The notes under the pieces were generated by a model. The model was given only the letters and a program-made list of their open reading frames with translations, did no database searches and was not told where the DNA came from. Below, piece after piece: positions 29,573-37,820 of a stretch of DNA of 64,000 nt. The stretch comes from Citrifermentans bemidjiense Bem (GTDB lineage Bacteria > Desulfobacterota > Desulfuromonadia > Geobacterales > Geobacteraceae). A program made the position numbers and the translations under genes. Position 1 is the stretch's first letter. Each line of letters opens with the position of its first letter. The stretch is taken from contig NC_011146.1 of the NCBI RefSeq assembly GCF_000020725.1, positions 4,468,001-4,532,000 of the forward strand, read 5' to 3'.

Positions 29573-29670
29573 CCCAAATCTCCCTCCCCCTCCGGGGGGA
29601 GGAGTATTGCCTCCCTTCCTTAAAACAACCCACCTTCCCTTCTAACCAGCTTCAGTCTATACTACGCCTC

Positions 29671-31542
29671 ATGATTACTCAGGCGATGATCGAGAACTTC
29701 CCCCCCTCCCCCGGCGTCTACCTCATGAAGAGCGCCGACGACACCGTCATCTACGTCGGCAAAGCGCGCAACCTCAAGAAAAGGGTCCGCTCCTACGCGG
29801 GAGACACCCGCGACTCCCGGATACACATCCGCTTCATGGTGCAACTGGTCCATTCGGTCGACTACCTGGTCACCGACACGGAGAAGGAAGCGCTCATCCT
29901 CGAAAACACGCTGATCAAGCAGCACCGCCCCAAGTACAACATCAACCTGCGCGACGACAAGACCTACTTCTCGCTGCGCATGGACATGAAGGAACAGTTC
30001 CCGCGCCTCTCCATCGTCCGGAAGATCCCCTCCGATGGCGCTCGCTACTTCGGCCCCTACGCCTCTGCCACCGCCGCCAAAGAGGTGCTGAAACAGCTCT
30101 ACAAGATGTTCCCGCTGCGCCACTACCCCCTTGCCACCTGCATGGCCAGAAAGCGCCCCTGCCTGTACCACCAGATCAAGCAGTGCTCCGCACCTTGCTG
30201 CGGCCTCATCTCCGCCGCGGAGTATGCGGCGCTGGCCCATGGGGCCGCACTCTTCCTGGAGGGGAAGAACACCGAGGTGGCGCGGCTCTACCGGTCCAAG
30301 ATGAACCTGGCCGCCGAGCAGATGCGCTACGAGGACGCGGCCCGCTACCGGGACCTGCTGCGCGCCATCGAGGTGACGGTCGAGCGGCAGAAGATGGTGG
30401 CACAAAGCGACGACAGCGACGTTTTCGGCTTGCACCGCGAGGCGGACCGGATGCAGATCGCCCTTTTGCACATCCGCGGCGGGACCCTGACCGGCGGGCG
30501 CAGCTTCCTCTTCGACTGGGAACTGGAGACCGAGGAGGGACTCGCCTCCTTCCTGAACGAGTACTACGACCTGGACGCGCCTATCCCCCCCCAGGTGCTG
30601 ATACCGGTTCCCATAGCCGAGCCCGCCGCGCTGGAGGAGCTTCTTTCCGAAAAAGCAGGGAAGAAGGTGACCATCGCAGTGCCGCAGCGCGGCCCGAAAC
30701 TCGAGATGGTGAAACTTGCCGGGAAGAACGCCGAGACCGCTGCCCAGGAACGCTTGGCGCGGGAGAGTTCCTCCGCGACGCTTCTGACCGAACTGGCCGA
30801 GAAACTGAACCTGCCGCACCCCCCGAGAAGGATCGAGTGCTACGACATCTCCAACATCCAAGGGGAGATGGCGGTCGGGAGCCGGGTGGTCTTCATCGAC
30901 GGCAGGGCCGACAAGTCCCTGTACCGGCGCTACCGGATCAAAGGGGTGCTGCAGTCGGACGACTTCGCCATGATGCGCGAGGTGCTCTCGCGCAGGTTCA
31001 AGGCCGAAAGCAGCGAAGAGAAGCCGGACCTGATCGTGGTCGACGGGGGTCTCGGGCAGCTGGGCGTCTTGAACGCGGTGCTCGACGAGCTTGAGGTCAC
31101 CGGGGTCGAGGCTGCGGGGCTCGCCAAAAGCCGCGTGGCCCGCGACATGGAGAGCGAAGAGATCGAGCGCAGCGACGAGCGCGTGTTCCGCCCCGGCCGG
31201 AAGAATGCGATTGCCCTCAGGCAGAGTTCCGCCCCGCTACTGCTCCTGGTGCGCATCAGAGACGAGGCGCACCGCTTCGCCGTCACCTACCACAAGGACG
31301 TGCGCAGCAAGGTCCTGACCGGTTCCGAGCTGGACGGAGTCGCGGGTATCGGCGAGAAGAGGAAGAAGGCGCTGTTGAAGCATTTCGGGAGTCTAAAACG
31401 GGTGAAAGAGGCGACGCTGGAAGAGCTGAAGGGCGCGCCGGGGATGACCGAAAGTGCGGCGAAGGCGTTGGTGGAACGTCTGCATGGCAGCCCCCTCCCC
31501 AACCCTCCCCCTCCTGGGGAGGGAGCCATGGACCGCAAATAA
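29671..31542 (+). CDS. uvrC: Excinuclease ABC subunit C
   Basis: 623 residues. Order of domains: GIY-YIG nuclease at the N-terminus (PGVYLMK, VIYVGKARNLKKR), a Cys-rich patch with CLYHQIKQCSAPCCG, a UVR motif that binds UvrB (about residues 207-240), the RNase H-like second nuclease with ECYDISNIQGE and VVDGGLGQL, and C-terminal helix-hairpin-helix motifs (VAGIGEKRKKALL). It makes both incisions in nucleotide excision repair. The last 18 residues (GSPLPNPPPPGEGAMDRK) come from a GC-rich dispersed repeat and look added. Confidence 0.95.
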   Translation: MITQAMIENFPPSPGVYLMKSADDTVIYVGKARNLKKRVRSYAGDTRDSRIHIRFMVQLVHSVDYLVTDTEKEALILENTLIKQHRPKYNINLRDDKTYFSLRMDMKEQFPRLSIVRKIPSDGARYFGPYASATAAKEVLKQLYKMFPLRHYPLATCMARKRPCLYHQIKQCSAPCCGLISAAEYAALAHGAALFLEGKNTEVARLYRSKMNLAAEQMRYEDAARYRDLLRAIEVTVERQKMVAQSDDSDVFGLHREADRMQIALLHIRGGTLTGGRSFLFDWELETEEGLASFLNEYYDLDAPIPPQVLIPVPIAEPAALEELLSEKAGKKVTIAVPQRGPKLEMVKLAGKNAETAAQERLARESSSATLLTELAEKLNLPHPPRRIECYDISNIQGEMAVGSRVVFIDGRADKSLYRRYRIKGVLQSDDFAMMREVLSRRFKAESSEEKPDLIVVDGGLGQLGVLNAVLDELEVTGVEAAGLAKSRVARDMESEEIERSDERVFRPGRKNAIALRQSSAPLLLLVRIRDEAHRFAVTYHKDVRSKVLTGSELDGVAGIGEKRKKALLKHFGSLKRVKEATLEELKGAPGMTESAAKALVERLHGSPLPNPPPPGEGAMDRK

Positions 31543-31575
31543 GAAGGGGGCGCCGGTTTTTTCGGCGCCCCCTTC
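31543..31575. terminator. Strong hairpin after uvrC
   Basis: GAAGGGGGCGCCG pairs with CGGCGCCCCCTTC around a loop of mostly T. It lies between uvrC and the convergent mglA and probably ends both. Confidence 0.7.
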
Positions 31576-31620
31576 TTCGTTCGATCTCTTAAGCCTTCTT
31601 CCCACTTCCCTTCTTGGATC

Positions 31621-32208
31621 CTACTTCCCTTTCTTCAGATCGAAAAGGATCAGCTTGGCTACGGCCTTCAGGGTTTCGAAGACCCCCTCGCCGGTGGTGG
31701 CGCAGGCCTCGAATTCCGGAACGTTGGTGGGGTTCAGCTCGCGGCGCAGTTCCTCGACGCTCAGAATGTTCGGGAGGTCGCGCTTGTTGTACTGGACCAC
31801 GTAGGGGATCTTGTCCAGATCGTACCCCTGCTCGATCAGGTTGATGCGCAGGTTTTCCACGCTCTCGACGTTGGCGTCCATCCGCTCTTCCTGGGAGTCG
31901 GCCACGAACACGACGCCGTCTACCCCCTTGAGGATCAGTTTCCTGGAGGCGTCATAGAAGACCTGGCCGGGGACCGTGTACAGATGGAAGCGGGTCTTGA
32001 AGCCGCGGATCTCGCCCAGCGCCAGGGGGAGGAAATCGAAGAAAAGGGTACGTTCGGTCTCGGTGGCGAGGCTGATCATCTTCCCCTTCGCGTCCGGGGC
32101 GGTCTTCTGGTAAACGAACTGCAGGTTGGTCGTCTTCCCGCACAGCCCAGGGCCGTAATAGACGATTTTGCAGTTGATTTCACGGGAAGCGTAGTTGATG
32201 AATGACAT
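31621..32208 (-). CDS. mglA: MglA-like small GTPase
   Basis: A 195-residue Ras-like GTPase. The P-loop is [16 protein letters not shown] (near residue 18), the switch region contains [11 protein letters not shown], the G3 region reads [10 protein letters not shown], where the usual Asp is Thr as in MglA, and the G4 motif is QYNKRDLP. In Myxococcus MglA sets cell polarity and motility direction; in other delta-proteobacteria its role is less clear. A roadblock protein gene is directly upstream, giving a complete GTPase/GAP pair. A terminator-like hairpin lies downstream. Confidence 0.9.
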   Translation of the reverse strand: MSFINYASREINCKIVYYGPGLCGKTTNLQFVYQKTAPDAKGKMISLATETERTLFFDFLPLALGEIRGFKTRFHLYTVPGQVFYDASRKLILKGVDGVVFVADSQEERMDANVESVENLRINLIEQGYDLDKIPYVVQYNKRDLPNILSVEELRRELNPTNVPEFEACATTGEGVFETLKAVAKLILFDLKKGK

Positions 32209-32268
32209 CCGACGTTACCTCTTATAGTTGATGCATCACACTGGTTACTATGGGGTTCGACCCATGCT

Positions 32269-32760
32269 TTAGCTGAACAGGTTGTCGATATCGTCGTCGG
32301 TGATCTCGGCGAAGGGGAATTCGCTGTCGCCGCTCTTCTCCTTCTCCTCGCTCTTCTGCATCAGCCTGCCGAATATCGCCGAGAGTTCCTCGGAAGACTT
32401 CTTCACCCTGAGCCGCACCAGCCCCAACGAGGAGCGGGCGTCGAACAGCACCACGAGAATGACCCTGCCGGCAACGATGGAGATGTGGAGGTTGTCCTTC
32501 TCCCCCTCATGGAACAGGATGGAGAATTCCTTTTCGCCGATCAGCTTGGCCAGGCCTCCCGTGGCCGCGATGTTCCCGGCGGTGAGCGAAGCAAGCGAGG
32601 TGGTGTCGAAGCGCTCTGTTTCTCCGCAGCCGGTGATGAGCTGGCCGTTTTTGTCCACCAGGAAAATCACCTTGGCGTTTGCTTCCCGGAGAAGCTTTTC
32701 GATCACAGCGTTTATCTGCTTGAATTCCTCGTCGTACATAATCAACTGAGGATTCGCCAT
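32269..32760 (-). CDS. mglB: Roadblock/LC7 protein, probable MglB-type GAP
   Basis: 163 residues with a roadblock fold over about 8-125: INAVIEKLLREANAKVIFLVDKNGQLI, then LASLTAGNIAATGGLAKLIGE and ILFHEGEKDNLHISIV. The C-terminus is acidic (DDDIDNLFS). It is 60 bases upstream of mglA on the same strand. MglB proteins stimulate GTP hydrolysis by MglA and mark the opposite pole. The gene symbol rests on fold plus neighbourhood. Confidence 0.8.
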   Translation of the reverse strand: MANPQLIMYDEEFKQINAVIEKLLREANAKVIFLVDKNGQLITGCGETERFDTTSLASLTAGNIAATGGLAKLIGEKEFSILFHEGEKDNLHISIVAGRVILVVLFDARSSLGLVRLRVKKSSEELSAIFGRLMQKSEEKEKSGDSEFPFAEITDDDIDNLFS

Positions 32761-32860
32761 GGGTGACTCCTTGGGGGGTACTGAATTTTTCCGCGAATGC
32801 TATTCTATAACAGAAGCTATCAGCCATTTCAAGGTAATTGACCTCAGCAATAACCGCTTC

Positions 32861-34270
32861 TTACACGCCTGCGACCCGCTTTGCCGCCTCCAAGAGCCTG
32901 GCCACCAGGTCCGGTTCCCTCGCCTCGCTGTACAGCCTCAGCACCGGCTCTGTTCCCGAAAGGCGGATCAAAAGCCACGCCCCGTCCTCCAGGATGTACT
33001 TGAAACCGTCGCTGAAATTGGTCGCCGCCACACGGTGCCCGGCGATGACGTCGACGGCGTCGCCGCGCAGGCGCTCCAAGAGCTGCTGCTTCGCCGCCGC
33101 CGAGATGGGGACGTCGATGCGGCGGTAATGGAAGTGACCTATCTCCTCCATGGTCTCCTCAAGGAGAGCCCGCAGCCCCTTGCCGCTCATGGCCATCGCC
33201 TCCAGAAGCAAGAGCGCCATCAAGATGCCGTCACGCTCCGGGATGTGCCCTTTCACCCCGAGCCCCCCCGACTCTTCGCCACCCATCAGAATGTCGTGCT
33301 CCAGCATGACCTCGCAGATGTGCTTGAACCCGATCGGGGTCTCGAAGATCTGCAGGCCGTACTTTTCGGCCAGCCGGTCGATCATCTGCGTGGTCGAGAC
33401 CGTCTTCACCACCCCTCCCCGCAACCCCTTCCTCTCGTAGAGGTGACGGAGCAGCACGGTGAAGATCCGGTGCGAGGAAAAGTATTTCCCCCGCTCGTCA
33501 ACGGCGCCGATACGATCGGCGTCGCCATCGAGAGCGAGTCCCACCTGGAAGAAACCGTCGGCAACCACCTGCGACAGCTCCCCCAGGTGCTCGGCGATAG
33601 GCTCGGGAGGATGGCCGCCAAAGGCAGGGTTCTCGCTGCCGTGAATCTCGACGACACCGGGCAGCAGGCGCGGCAAAAGGCCGCACCCCGCGCCAAACAT
33701 CGGGTCGACCACCGCCTTGATGCCGCTGGAACGGATCAGCTCCAAGTCGACGTACCGCGCCAGCTGCGCCAGATAGGGGGCGCAGGCATCGAAATATGCG
33801 ATCTTGCCCGACTCCAGCCCCTCCGCCAGCGTTACCGCCTGCACCGGGCGCTTCTCCGCCATGTTGCGAGCCACCATCTGCTCCAGAACCTTCGTGGTGC
33901 TGGGCCTCGCCGAGCCGCCGAAGCCTTCCTTTACCTTGAAACCGTTGTAACAGGGGGGGTTGTGGCTGGCGGTGATCATGATCCCCGCGCCCGCCCCCCC
34001 TTCATGGACCGCCCAGGAGACGGCCGGAGTCGGGGCGTAGCTTTCGGAGAGGCGGGTCGCGATCCCGTTTGCCGCTGCGATCCCCGCTACCCTTTCGGCG
34101 AACTCCCGCGACAAAAAGCGCCTGTCGTATCCGATCACCAGCCCCTTTTGCGCCACTCCCTGCTCATGCAGGTAATCCATGGTGGCCTGTGCCACGAGGG
34201 ATAGGTTCTCGAAGGTAAAGGTGTCCGCGATCACGCCGCGCCAACCGTCGGTGCCGAATTGGATCTGCAA
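32861..34270 (-). CDS. Phosphoglucomutase/phosphomannomutase family protein
   Basis: 469 residues of the alpha-D-phosphohexomutase superfamily, four domains. The phosphoserine loop is ITASHNPPCYNG, the magnesium loop is LDGDADRIG, the sugar-binding loop GGEESGG, and the phosphate-binding loop near the C-terminus reads RLSGTEPVLR. It interconverts hexose 1- and 6-phosphates for glycogen or envelope sugars. The exact sugar cannot be decided from motifs. It is divergent from the cyclophilin gene. Confidence 0.9.
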   Translation of the reverse strand: MQIQFGTDGWRGVIADTFTFENLSLVAQATMDYLHEQGVAQKGLVIGYDRRFLSREFAERVAGIAAANGIATRLSESYAPTPAVSWAVHEGGAGAGIMITASHNPPCYNGFKVKEGFGGSARPSTTKVLEQMVARNMAEKRPVQAVTLAEGLESGKIAYFDACAPYLAQLARYVDLELIRSSGIKAVVDPMFGAGCGLLPRLLPGVVEIHGSENPAFGGHPPEPIAEHLGELSQVVADGFFQVGLALDGDADRIGAVDERGKYFSSHRIFTVLLRHLYERKGLRGGVVKTVSTTQMIDRLAEKYGLQIFETPIGFKHICEVMLEHDILMGGEESGGLGVKGHIPERDGILMALLLLEAMAMSGKGLRALLEETMEEIGHFHYRRIDVPISAAAKQQLLERLRGDAVDVIAGHRVAATNFSDGFKYILEDGAWLLIRLSGTEPVLRLYSEAREPDLVARLLEAAKRVAGV

Positions 34271-34363
34271 AGGTAGAATCCTCCATATAAGCTAATGTTC
34301 GGCATTTTCCACAGCGATGGCTGCTCTGTCAACCTTTACTTGCCCTAATGCAATGCGAATTGG

Positions 34364-34392
34364 TTGACCGCCTGTTTCGATTGGCTTATAAA
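34364..34392 (+). promoter_or_regulatory. Sigma-70 promoter of the cyclophilin gene
   Basis: TTGACC at 34364-34369, exactly 17 bases, then TATAAA at 34387-34392. Near-consensus, about 36 bases before the start codon, with GGGAGG as ribosome site in between. Confidence 0.75.
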
Positions 34393-34428
34393 TGGCCAAT
34401 ACAAATTTATCTGAAAGGGAGGAACTAC

Positions 34429-35007
34429 ATGCTGAAAAGAATCATGCTGGTGGCGGTCCTGTTACTTTGCTTCGCCGGCAGCGCATTCGCTGCCGAAACA
34501 AAGAACCCGGTCGTGGTCATTGAGACCAGCCAGGGGAACGTGAAGGTGGAACTGTTCGAGAAGGAAGCTCCCTTGAGCGTGAAGAACTTCCTGGAGTACG
34601 CGAAGAGCGGGTTCTACGAGGGGACCACCTTCCACAGGGTCATTCCCGGCTTCATGATCCAGGGCGGCGGGCTCACCAAGGACATCGCCCCCAAGGCGAC
34701 CCGTGCACCCATCAAGAACGAGGCCAATAACGGCCTGAAGAACGACCGCGGGACCCTGGCCATGGCGCGTACCGGCATGGTCGATTCGGCTACCTCGCAG
34801 TTCTTCATCAACGTCGTCAACAACGGCTTCCTGAACCACAACCCGGCCGGCGGCCAGAGAACCTTCGGCTACGCCGTGTTCGGCAAGGTGCTGGAAGGGA
34901 TGGACGTGGTCGACAAGATCGCCGCCACCCCGACCGGGTTCAAGAACGGCATGCCGGACGTCCCCGCAACGCCGGTAGTGATCCAGAGCGTGAAGGTAGT
35001 GAAGTAG
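34429..35007 (+). CDS. Exported cyclophilin-type peptidyl-prolyl isomerase
   Basis: 192 residues. A signal peptide (about 1-22, cleaved after SAFA) directs it to the periplasm. The cyclophilin domain shows [15 protein letters not shown], the catalytic [13 protein letters not shown] with the key arginine, [18 protein letters not shown] and [17 protein letters not shown]. It speeds proline isomerisation during folding of exported proteins. The ATG at 34429 follows AAAGGGAGGAACTAC; the frame upstream overlaps the promoter and is not used. Confidence 0.95.
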   Translation: MLKRIMLVAVLLLCFAGSAFAAETKNPVVVIETSQGNVKVELFEKEAPLSVKNFLEYAKSGFYEGTTFHRVIPGFMIQGGGLTKDIAPKATRAPIKNEANNGLKNDRGTLAMARTGMVDSATSQFFINVVNNGFLNHNPAGGQRTFGYAVFGKVLEGMDVVDKIAATPTGFKNGMPDVPATPVVIQSVKVVK

Positions 35008-35013
35008 CAAAAA

Positions 35014-35043
35014 GGGGCGCCTCGCGGCGCCCCTTCTCATTTC
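35014..35043 (+). terminator. Terminator after the cyclophilin gene
   Basis: GGGGCGCC and GGCGCCCC pair around TCGC, followed by a T-rich stretch (TTCTCATTTCAT). Confidence 0.75.
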
Positions 35044-35044
35044 A

Positions 35045-35722
35045 TCATCTCCCCTTGCGCTGCGCTAGCAGCATCACGTTCCCCGCCATGAAGAACAGCG
35101 CCCCGAGAAGCGCGGCCCAGGCACCCGGCTCGCGGTGGATCTCGACGAGAGCCATCGGCACCGGGCTGAGCGCCACCTCTTTGAGGTAGATGCCGTACCC
35201 CTGGTGGAAGACCGGGTGGTTCGGCTGCACCTCCGCTACCTTTCCTTTTACCCGCAGCTGCGCGCGGTAGGAGCTGAGCATCCCCATCTGGCCTACCTCA
35301 CCGGAGATCCTCTCCAGCAGCACCTGATCGCCGTCCGGAAAGCCGATCGTCCCCCCCTCCGTCAGCTGCATCTGCTGCTTATACCCTCCGTAAGAGGAGA
35401 AGAGGTGGGCGATCACGACGAGCAGGAATCCCGCGTGCATCAGGTGGGGGGCGATGCTGCGCCCCTTCTTCCTGAGGGCGTCGATGCTGCAAATAAGAGC
35501 GTTCAGGAATAAGACGGCCAGCAAAGCGATGCAGAGCCAGAGCCACCAGGAGAGCGAGAGCGGCGCCCGTTGCAGCCAGAAGAGAAGCGGCATCTCATTG
35601 ATGCCCGACTCGCTGGCGCGGGTGAAAGAGCCAAGCGCCAAGGTGGCCATGACCCCGGTCATGAGCCACAGGCCGAGGTTGAGGGAGCAGAAGGTGGCGT
35701 AGAGTTTTTTCAGCAAAGGCAT
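35045..35722 (-). CDS. ResB-like cytochrome c biogenesis protein (short form)
   Basis: 225 residues. Three membrane helices (about 15-35, 58-78 and 92-112) precede a periplasmic region, and a fourth helix lies at the C-terminus (ALLGALFFMAGNVMLLAQ). ResB with CcsA forms the system II heme-delivery complex. Typical ResB proteins have 400 or more residues, so this is a compact form common in Geobacter relatives. It follows ccsA by 37 bases, with a perfect palindrome in the gap. Confidence 0.75.
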   Translation of the reverse strand: MPLLKKLYATFCSLNLGLWLMTGVMATLALGSFTRASESGINEMPLLFWLQRAPLSLSWWLWLCIALLAVLFLNALICSIDALRKKGRSIAPHLMHAGFLLVVIAHLFSSYGGYKQQMQLTEGGTIGFPDGDQVLLERISGEVGQMGMLSSYRAQLRVKGKVAEVQPNHPVFHQGYGIYLKEVALSPVPMALVEIHREPGAWAALLGALFFMAGNVMLLAQRKGR

Positions 35723-35732
35723 TCCCCTTTAT

Positions 35733-35755
35733 CTGACCAGTCGGACTGGTCAGAC
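35733..35755. repeat. Perfect 23-base palindrome between ccsA and resB
   Basis: TCTGACCAGTC and GACTGGTCAGA are exact reverse complements around one central G. The GAC/GTC-rich words (GACCAGTCGGACTGGTC) look like a dispersed repeat unit rather than an operator. No T-run follows. Confidence 0.7.
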
Positions 35756-35759
35756 GCCT

Positions 35760-36479
35760 TTAAAAGCTATGCGAACTACGCATCAGCAAGCTGACGCCAA
35801 GGTAGGTGAAAAGGGTCACGAAGAAACCCACGATCCCCATCCAGGCGAAGCCGCGGTCCCAGGACTGCCCCTTGAGGCGCAGGTGCAGGTAGAGCGAGTA
35901 GTAGACCCAGAGGATCGAAGTCCAGAATTCCTTCGCGGTCCAAAGCCAGTAGGTCCCCCAGGCGTAATATCCCCAGATCCCCCCGGATATCATGGAAAGC
36001 GAGAAGAAGGTGTACCCCACCAGCGCCGCCCGGTACTGCAGATCCAGTACCTGCCTTTTCCCCTGCATCAGGAACACCCCGCCGAAGAGCGCCGCGATAC
36101 CGAAGAGGGCGTAGGCGAAGAAGGCAAGCGCCACGTGCAGTTCGAACCAGTAGGTATCCAGGACGGGGGGAAGCGGCATGTTCAGCGTGGGGAAAGGTGT
36201 CGCCAGGAGCGCGAAGAGACCGGCGAAGACGCCGGCGCCCCAGGTGAAGAAGCGTTCGTTTGCGGCCGCGCGGGCGTAGACGAAGGGAAGCGCCATGAGC
36301 CCGATGGAGCTGGAGAAAAAGGCGAGGGTATCCTGCGGCCCGATCAGCGGCAGCCTCCCGAGCGCGAGGCCGCGCGAGCCCAAGTACACGAGACCGGCGG
36401 CGAGCGCCGCCAGGAACACGGGGCGCTTGAAAGAAACGAGGTAGAGGACCGCGGAGCTAATCAGAAGCCATTTCATCAC
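35760..36479 (-). CDS. ccsA: CcsA/ResC-type cytochrome c assembly protein
   Basis: 239 residues, about seven to eight membrane helices. The tryptophan-rich heme-handling motif reads WGTYWLWTAKEFWTSILW; family members normally have Asp where this protein has Thr (WxWD). Histidine H94-like residues in FELHVALAFFAY and a late HLRLKGQSWDRG may be heme ligands. With ResB it would carry heme across the membrane and attach it to CxxCH motifs. First gene of the pair; a repeat-rich gap lies upstream. Confidence 0.8.
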   Translation of the reverse strand: MMKWLLISSAVLYLVSFKRPVFLAALAAGLVYLGSRGLALGRLPLIGPQDTLAFFSSSIGLMALPFVYARAAANERFFTWGAGVFAGLFALLATPFPTLNMPLPPVLDTYWFELHVALAFFAYALFGIAALFGGVFLMQGKRQVLDLQYRAALVGYTFFSLSMISGGIWGYYAWGTYWLWTAKEFWTSILWVYYSLYLHLRLKGQSWDRGFAWMGIVGFFVTLFTYLGVSLLMRSSHSF

Positions 36480-36483
36480 AAAC

Positions 36484-36700
36484 CCTCAAAACAAAAAGTC
36501 AAAACCATTAACAAGGAGAACTTCTGAGGACATCTGAGAAAAAGACAAAAGGAGAAAGCCTTAAACCCTAAACCTTTGGCCACGAAGAAAACCTGAGAAC
36601 TGCGAGAAGCAAAGCCTTTAAAGGTTCAACCCTTCTCTTTTAGCTTCTCTCCGGTTGTGCCTATGCTCAGATTTCCTCAGATTTTCTCCTTGTGAGAGGT
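36484..36700. repeat. Dispersed TCTGAGAAAA/CACGGAGAAA-type repeat
   Basis: The 224-base gap between ccsA and def has no gene. It contains CAAGGAGAACTTCTGAGGAC (36512-36531) and CCTCAGATTTTCTCCTTG (36675-36692), which recur in inverse order in the element at 43545-43813. Probably a decayed copy of the same repeat family. Confidence 0.6.
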
Positions 36701-36703
36701 TTG

Positions 36704-37210
36704 CTATTTGTAGCTCTTCCTACGGAAAAGGCCGGTCTTCAGCGAGGCGATGCGGTCCAGGAACAGCAGGCCGTCCAGATGGTCCAACTCGTGCTGTATG
36801 GCTACCGCCTCGAAGCCGGAAGCCTCGAACTCCCGGACGGTGCCGTCTGGCTCGGTGAAGCGAAGCGTAAGCTCGGTAGAGCGCTCGACGTCGCCGGTGT
36901 AATCGGGGACGCTCATGCACCCCTCGCGCATCACTGCGGCGCCGCTTCGAGCCAGGATCTCCGGGTTGATCATCAGCAGCAGCCCGTGGTTGTTGTCCTT
37001 GCCGTGACGGTTCTTGGAGACGTCGATGACGCAAACGCGCAGCGATACGCCGATCTGGGGGGAGGCGACGCCGACGGAACCCGGCCCGGCATGCATGGTG
37101 TCCACAAGGTCGTCCACCAGCTGGCGCACCCAGTCGTCGATTTGTTCCACTACCTGGCAAGGGGTCTTCAATATCTGGTTCGGGTAGGTGACTATATTTC
37201 GAACTGCCAT
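36704..37210 (-). CDS. def: Peptide deformylase
   Basis: A 168-residue metalloenzyme that removes the formyl group from new proteins. Motif 1 reads SVGVASPQIG (consensus GxGxAAPQ), motif 2 EGCMS (consensus EGCLS) with the metal-binding Cys, and motif 3 QHELDHLDG (HExxH). The start at 37210 gives MAVRNIVTYPN; a longer frame to 37258 runs into the ACT gene and is not used. It is four bases downstream of the ACT-domain gene and probably the last gene of the ftsK operon. Ser for Ala in motif 1 is a mild variant. Confidence 0.93.
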   Translation of the reverse strand: MAVRNIVTYPNQILKTPCQVVEQIDDWVRQLVDDLVDTMHAGPGSVGVASPQIGVSLRVCVIDVSKNRHGKDNNHGLLLMINPEILARSGAAVMREGCMSVPDYTGDVERSTELTLRFTEPDGTVREFEASGFEAVAIQHELDHLDGLLFLDRIASLKTGLFRRKSYK

Positions 37211-37214
37211 ATCG

Positions 37215-37781
37215 TCAGAGCGAGACCGGTGTAATAAGCCGCACCGAAATCTCCACACTCAACTCCTTTTTCAGTTTTTCCAGCAGGTTGGTGACGTCTT
37301 CTACCGCCATACCGGTGGGAAGTGCCGCTTCCAGCACCAGCACGTAGACGGGATCCGCGGGGGTCCCGATCAGCTTGGTGTTGAGGTCGGCGATGCTCAC
37401 GCCACGGTCGGCGAGCTCCCGGGTAACGCGGTAGACGATGCCGGATTTGTCGCTGCCGTACACCGAGATCAGGCAGAGCTCCCCCTCCGGTCCGCGATAG
37501 CAGACCTCGTCGTCCTTCAAGTTCCGGATGAAGGCGGAGAGCCCGGTGTTGGCGTTCTTAGTCGCGAACTCCGCTTCCAACTGCTTCTTGGAGAAGGGCT
37601 TCTCGTGGGAGACGATCAGAATCATGGCGAACTCGCCCCCCAGCATGGTGCAGCTGGAGTCTTCCACGTTGCAGCCGAGCCTGTAGAGGACCTCGGCGGT
37701 GTCCGCGACGATGCCGGTGCGGTCCTTGCCGATGATGGTCACGGCGAAATGGGCCAAATTGGGCTTGCGGCAAAGGTTCAT
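37215..37781 (-). CDS. ACT-domain regulator (GcvR-like)
   Basis: 188 residues made of two ACT domains. The first starts AVTIIGKDRTGIVADTAEVL, the second LISVYGSDKSGIVYRVTREL, each with the G-I-V turn that binds amino acids. Related proteins are annotated as glycine-cleavage repressor (GcvR) or amino-acid-binding ACT proteins. It has no DNA-binding domain, so it would act through a partner. Lies between ftsK and def. Confidence 0.8.
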   Translation of the reverse strand: MNLCRKPNLAHFAVTIIGKDRTGIVADTAEVLYRLGCNVEDSSCTMLGGEFAMILIVSHEKPFSKKQLEAEFATKNANTGLSAFIRNLKDDEVCYRGPEGELCLISVYGSDKSGIVYRVTRELADRGVSIADLNTKLIGTPADPVYVLVLEAALPTGMAVEDVTNLLEKLKKELSVEISVRLITPVSL

Positions 37782-37820
37782 TGTTTCTCCTTCTAAAAAT
37801 GTTCCCGATGGATCGATCCC

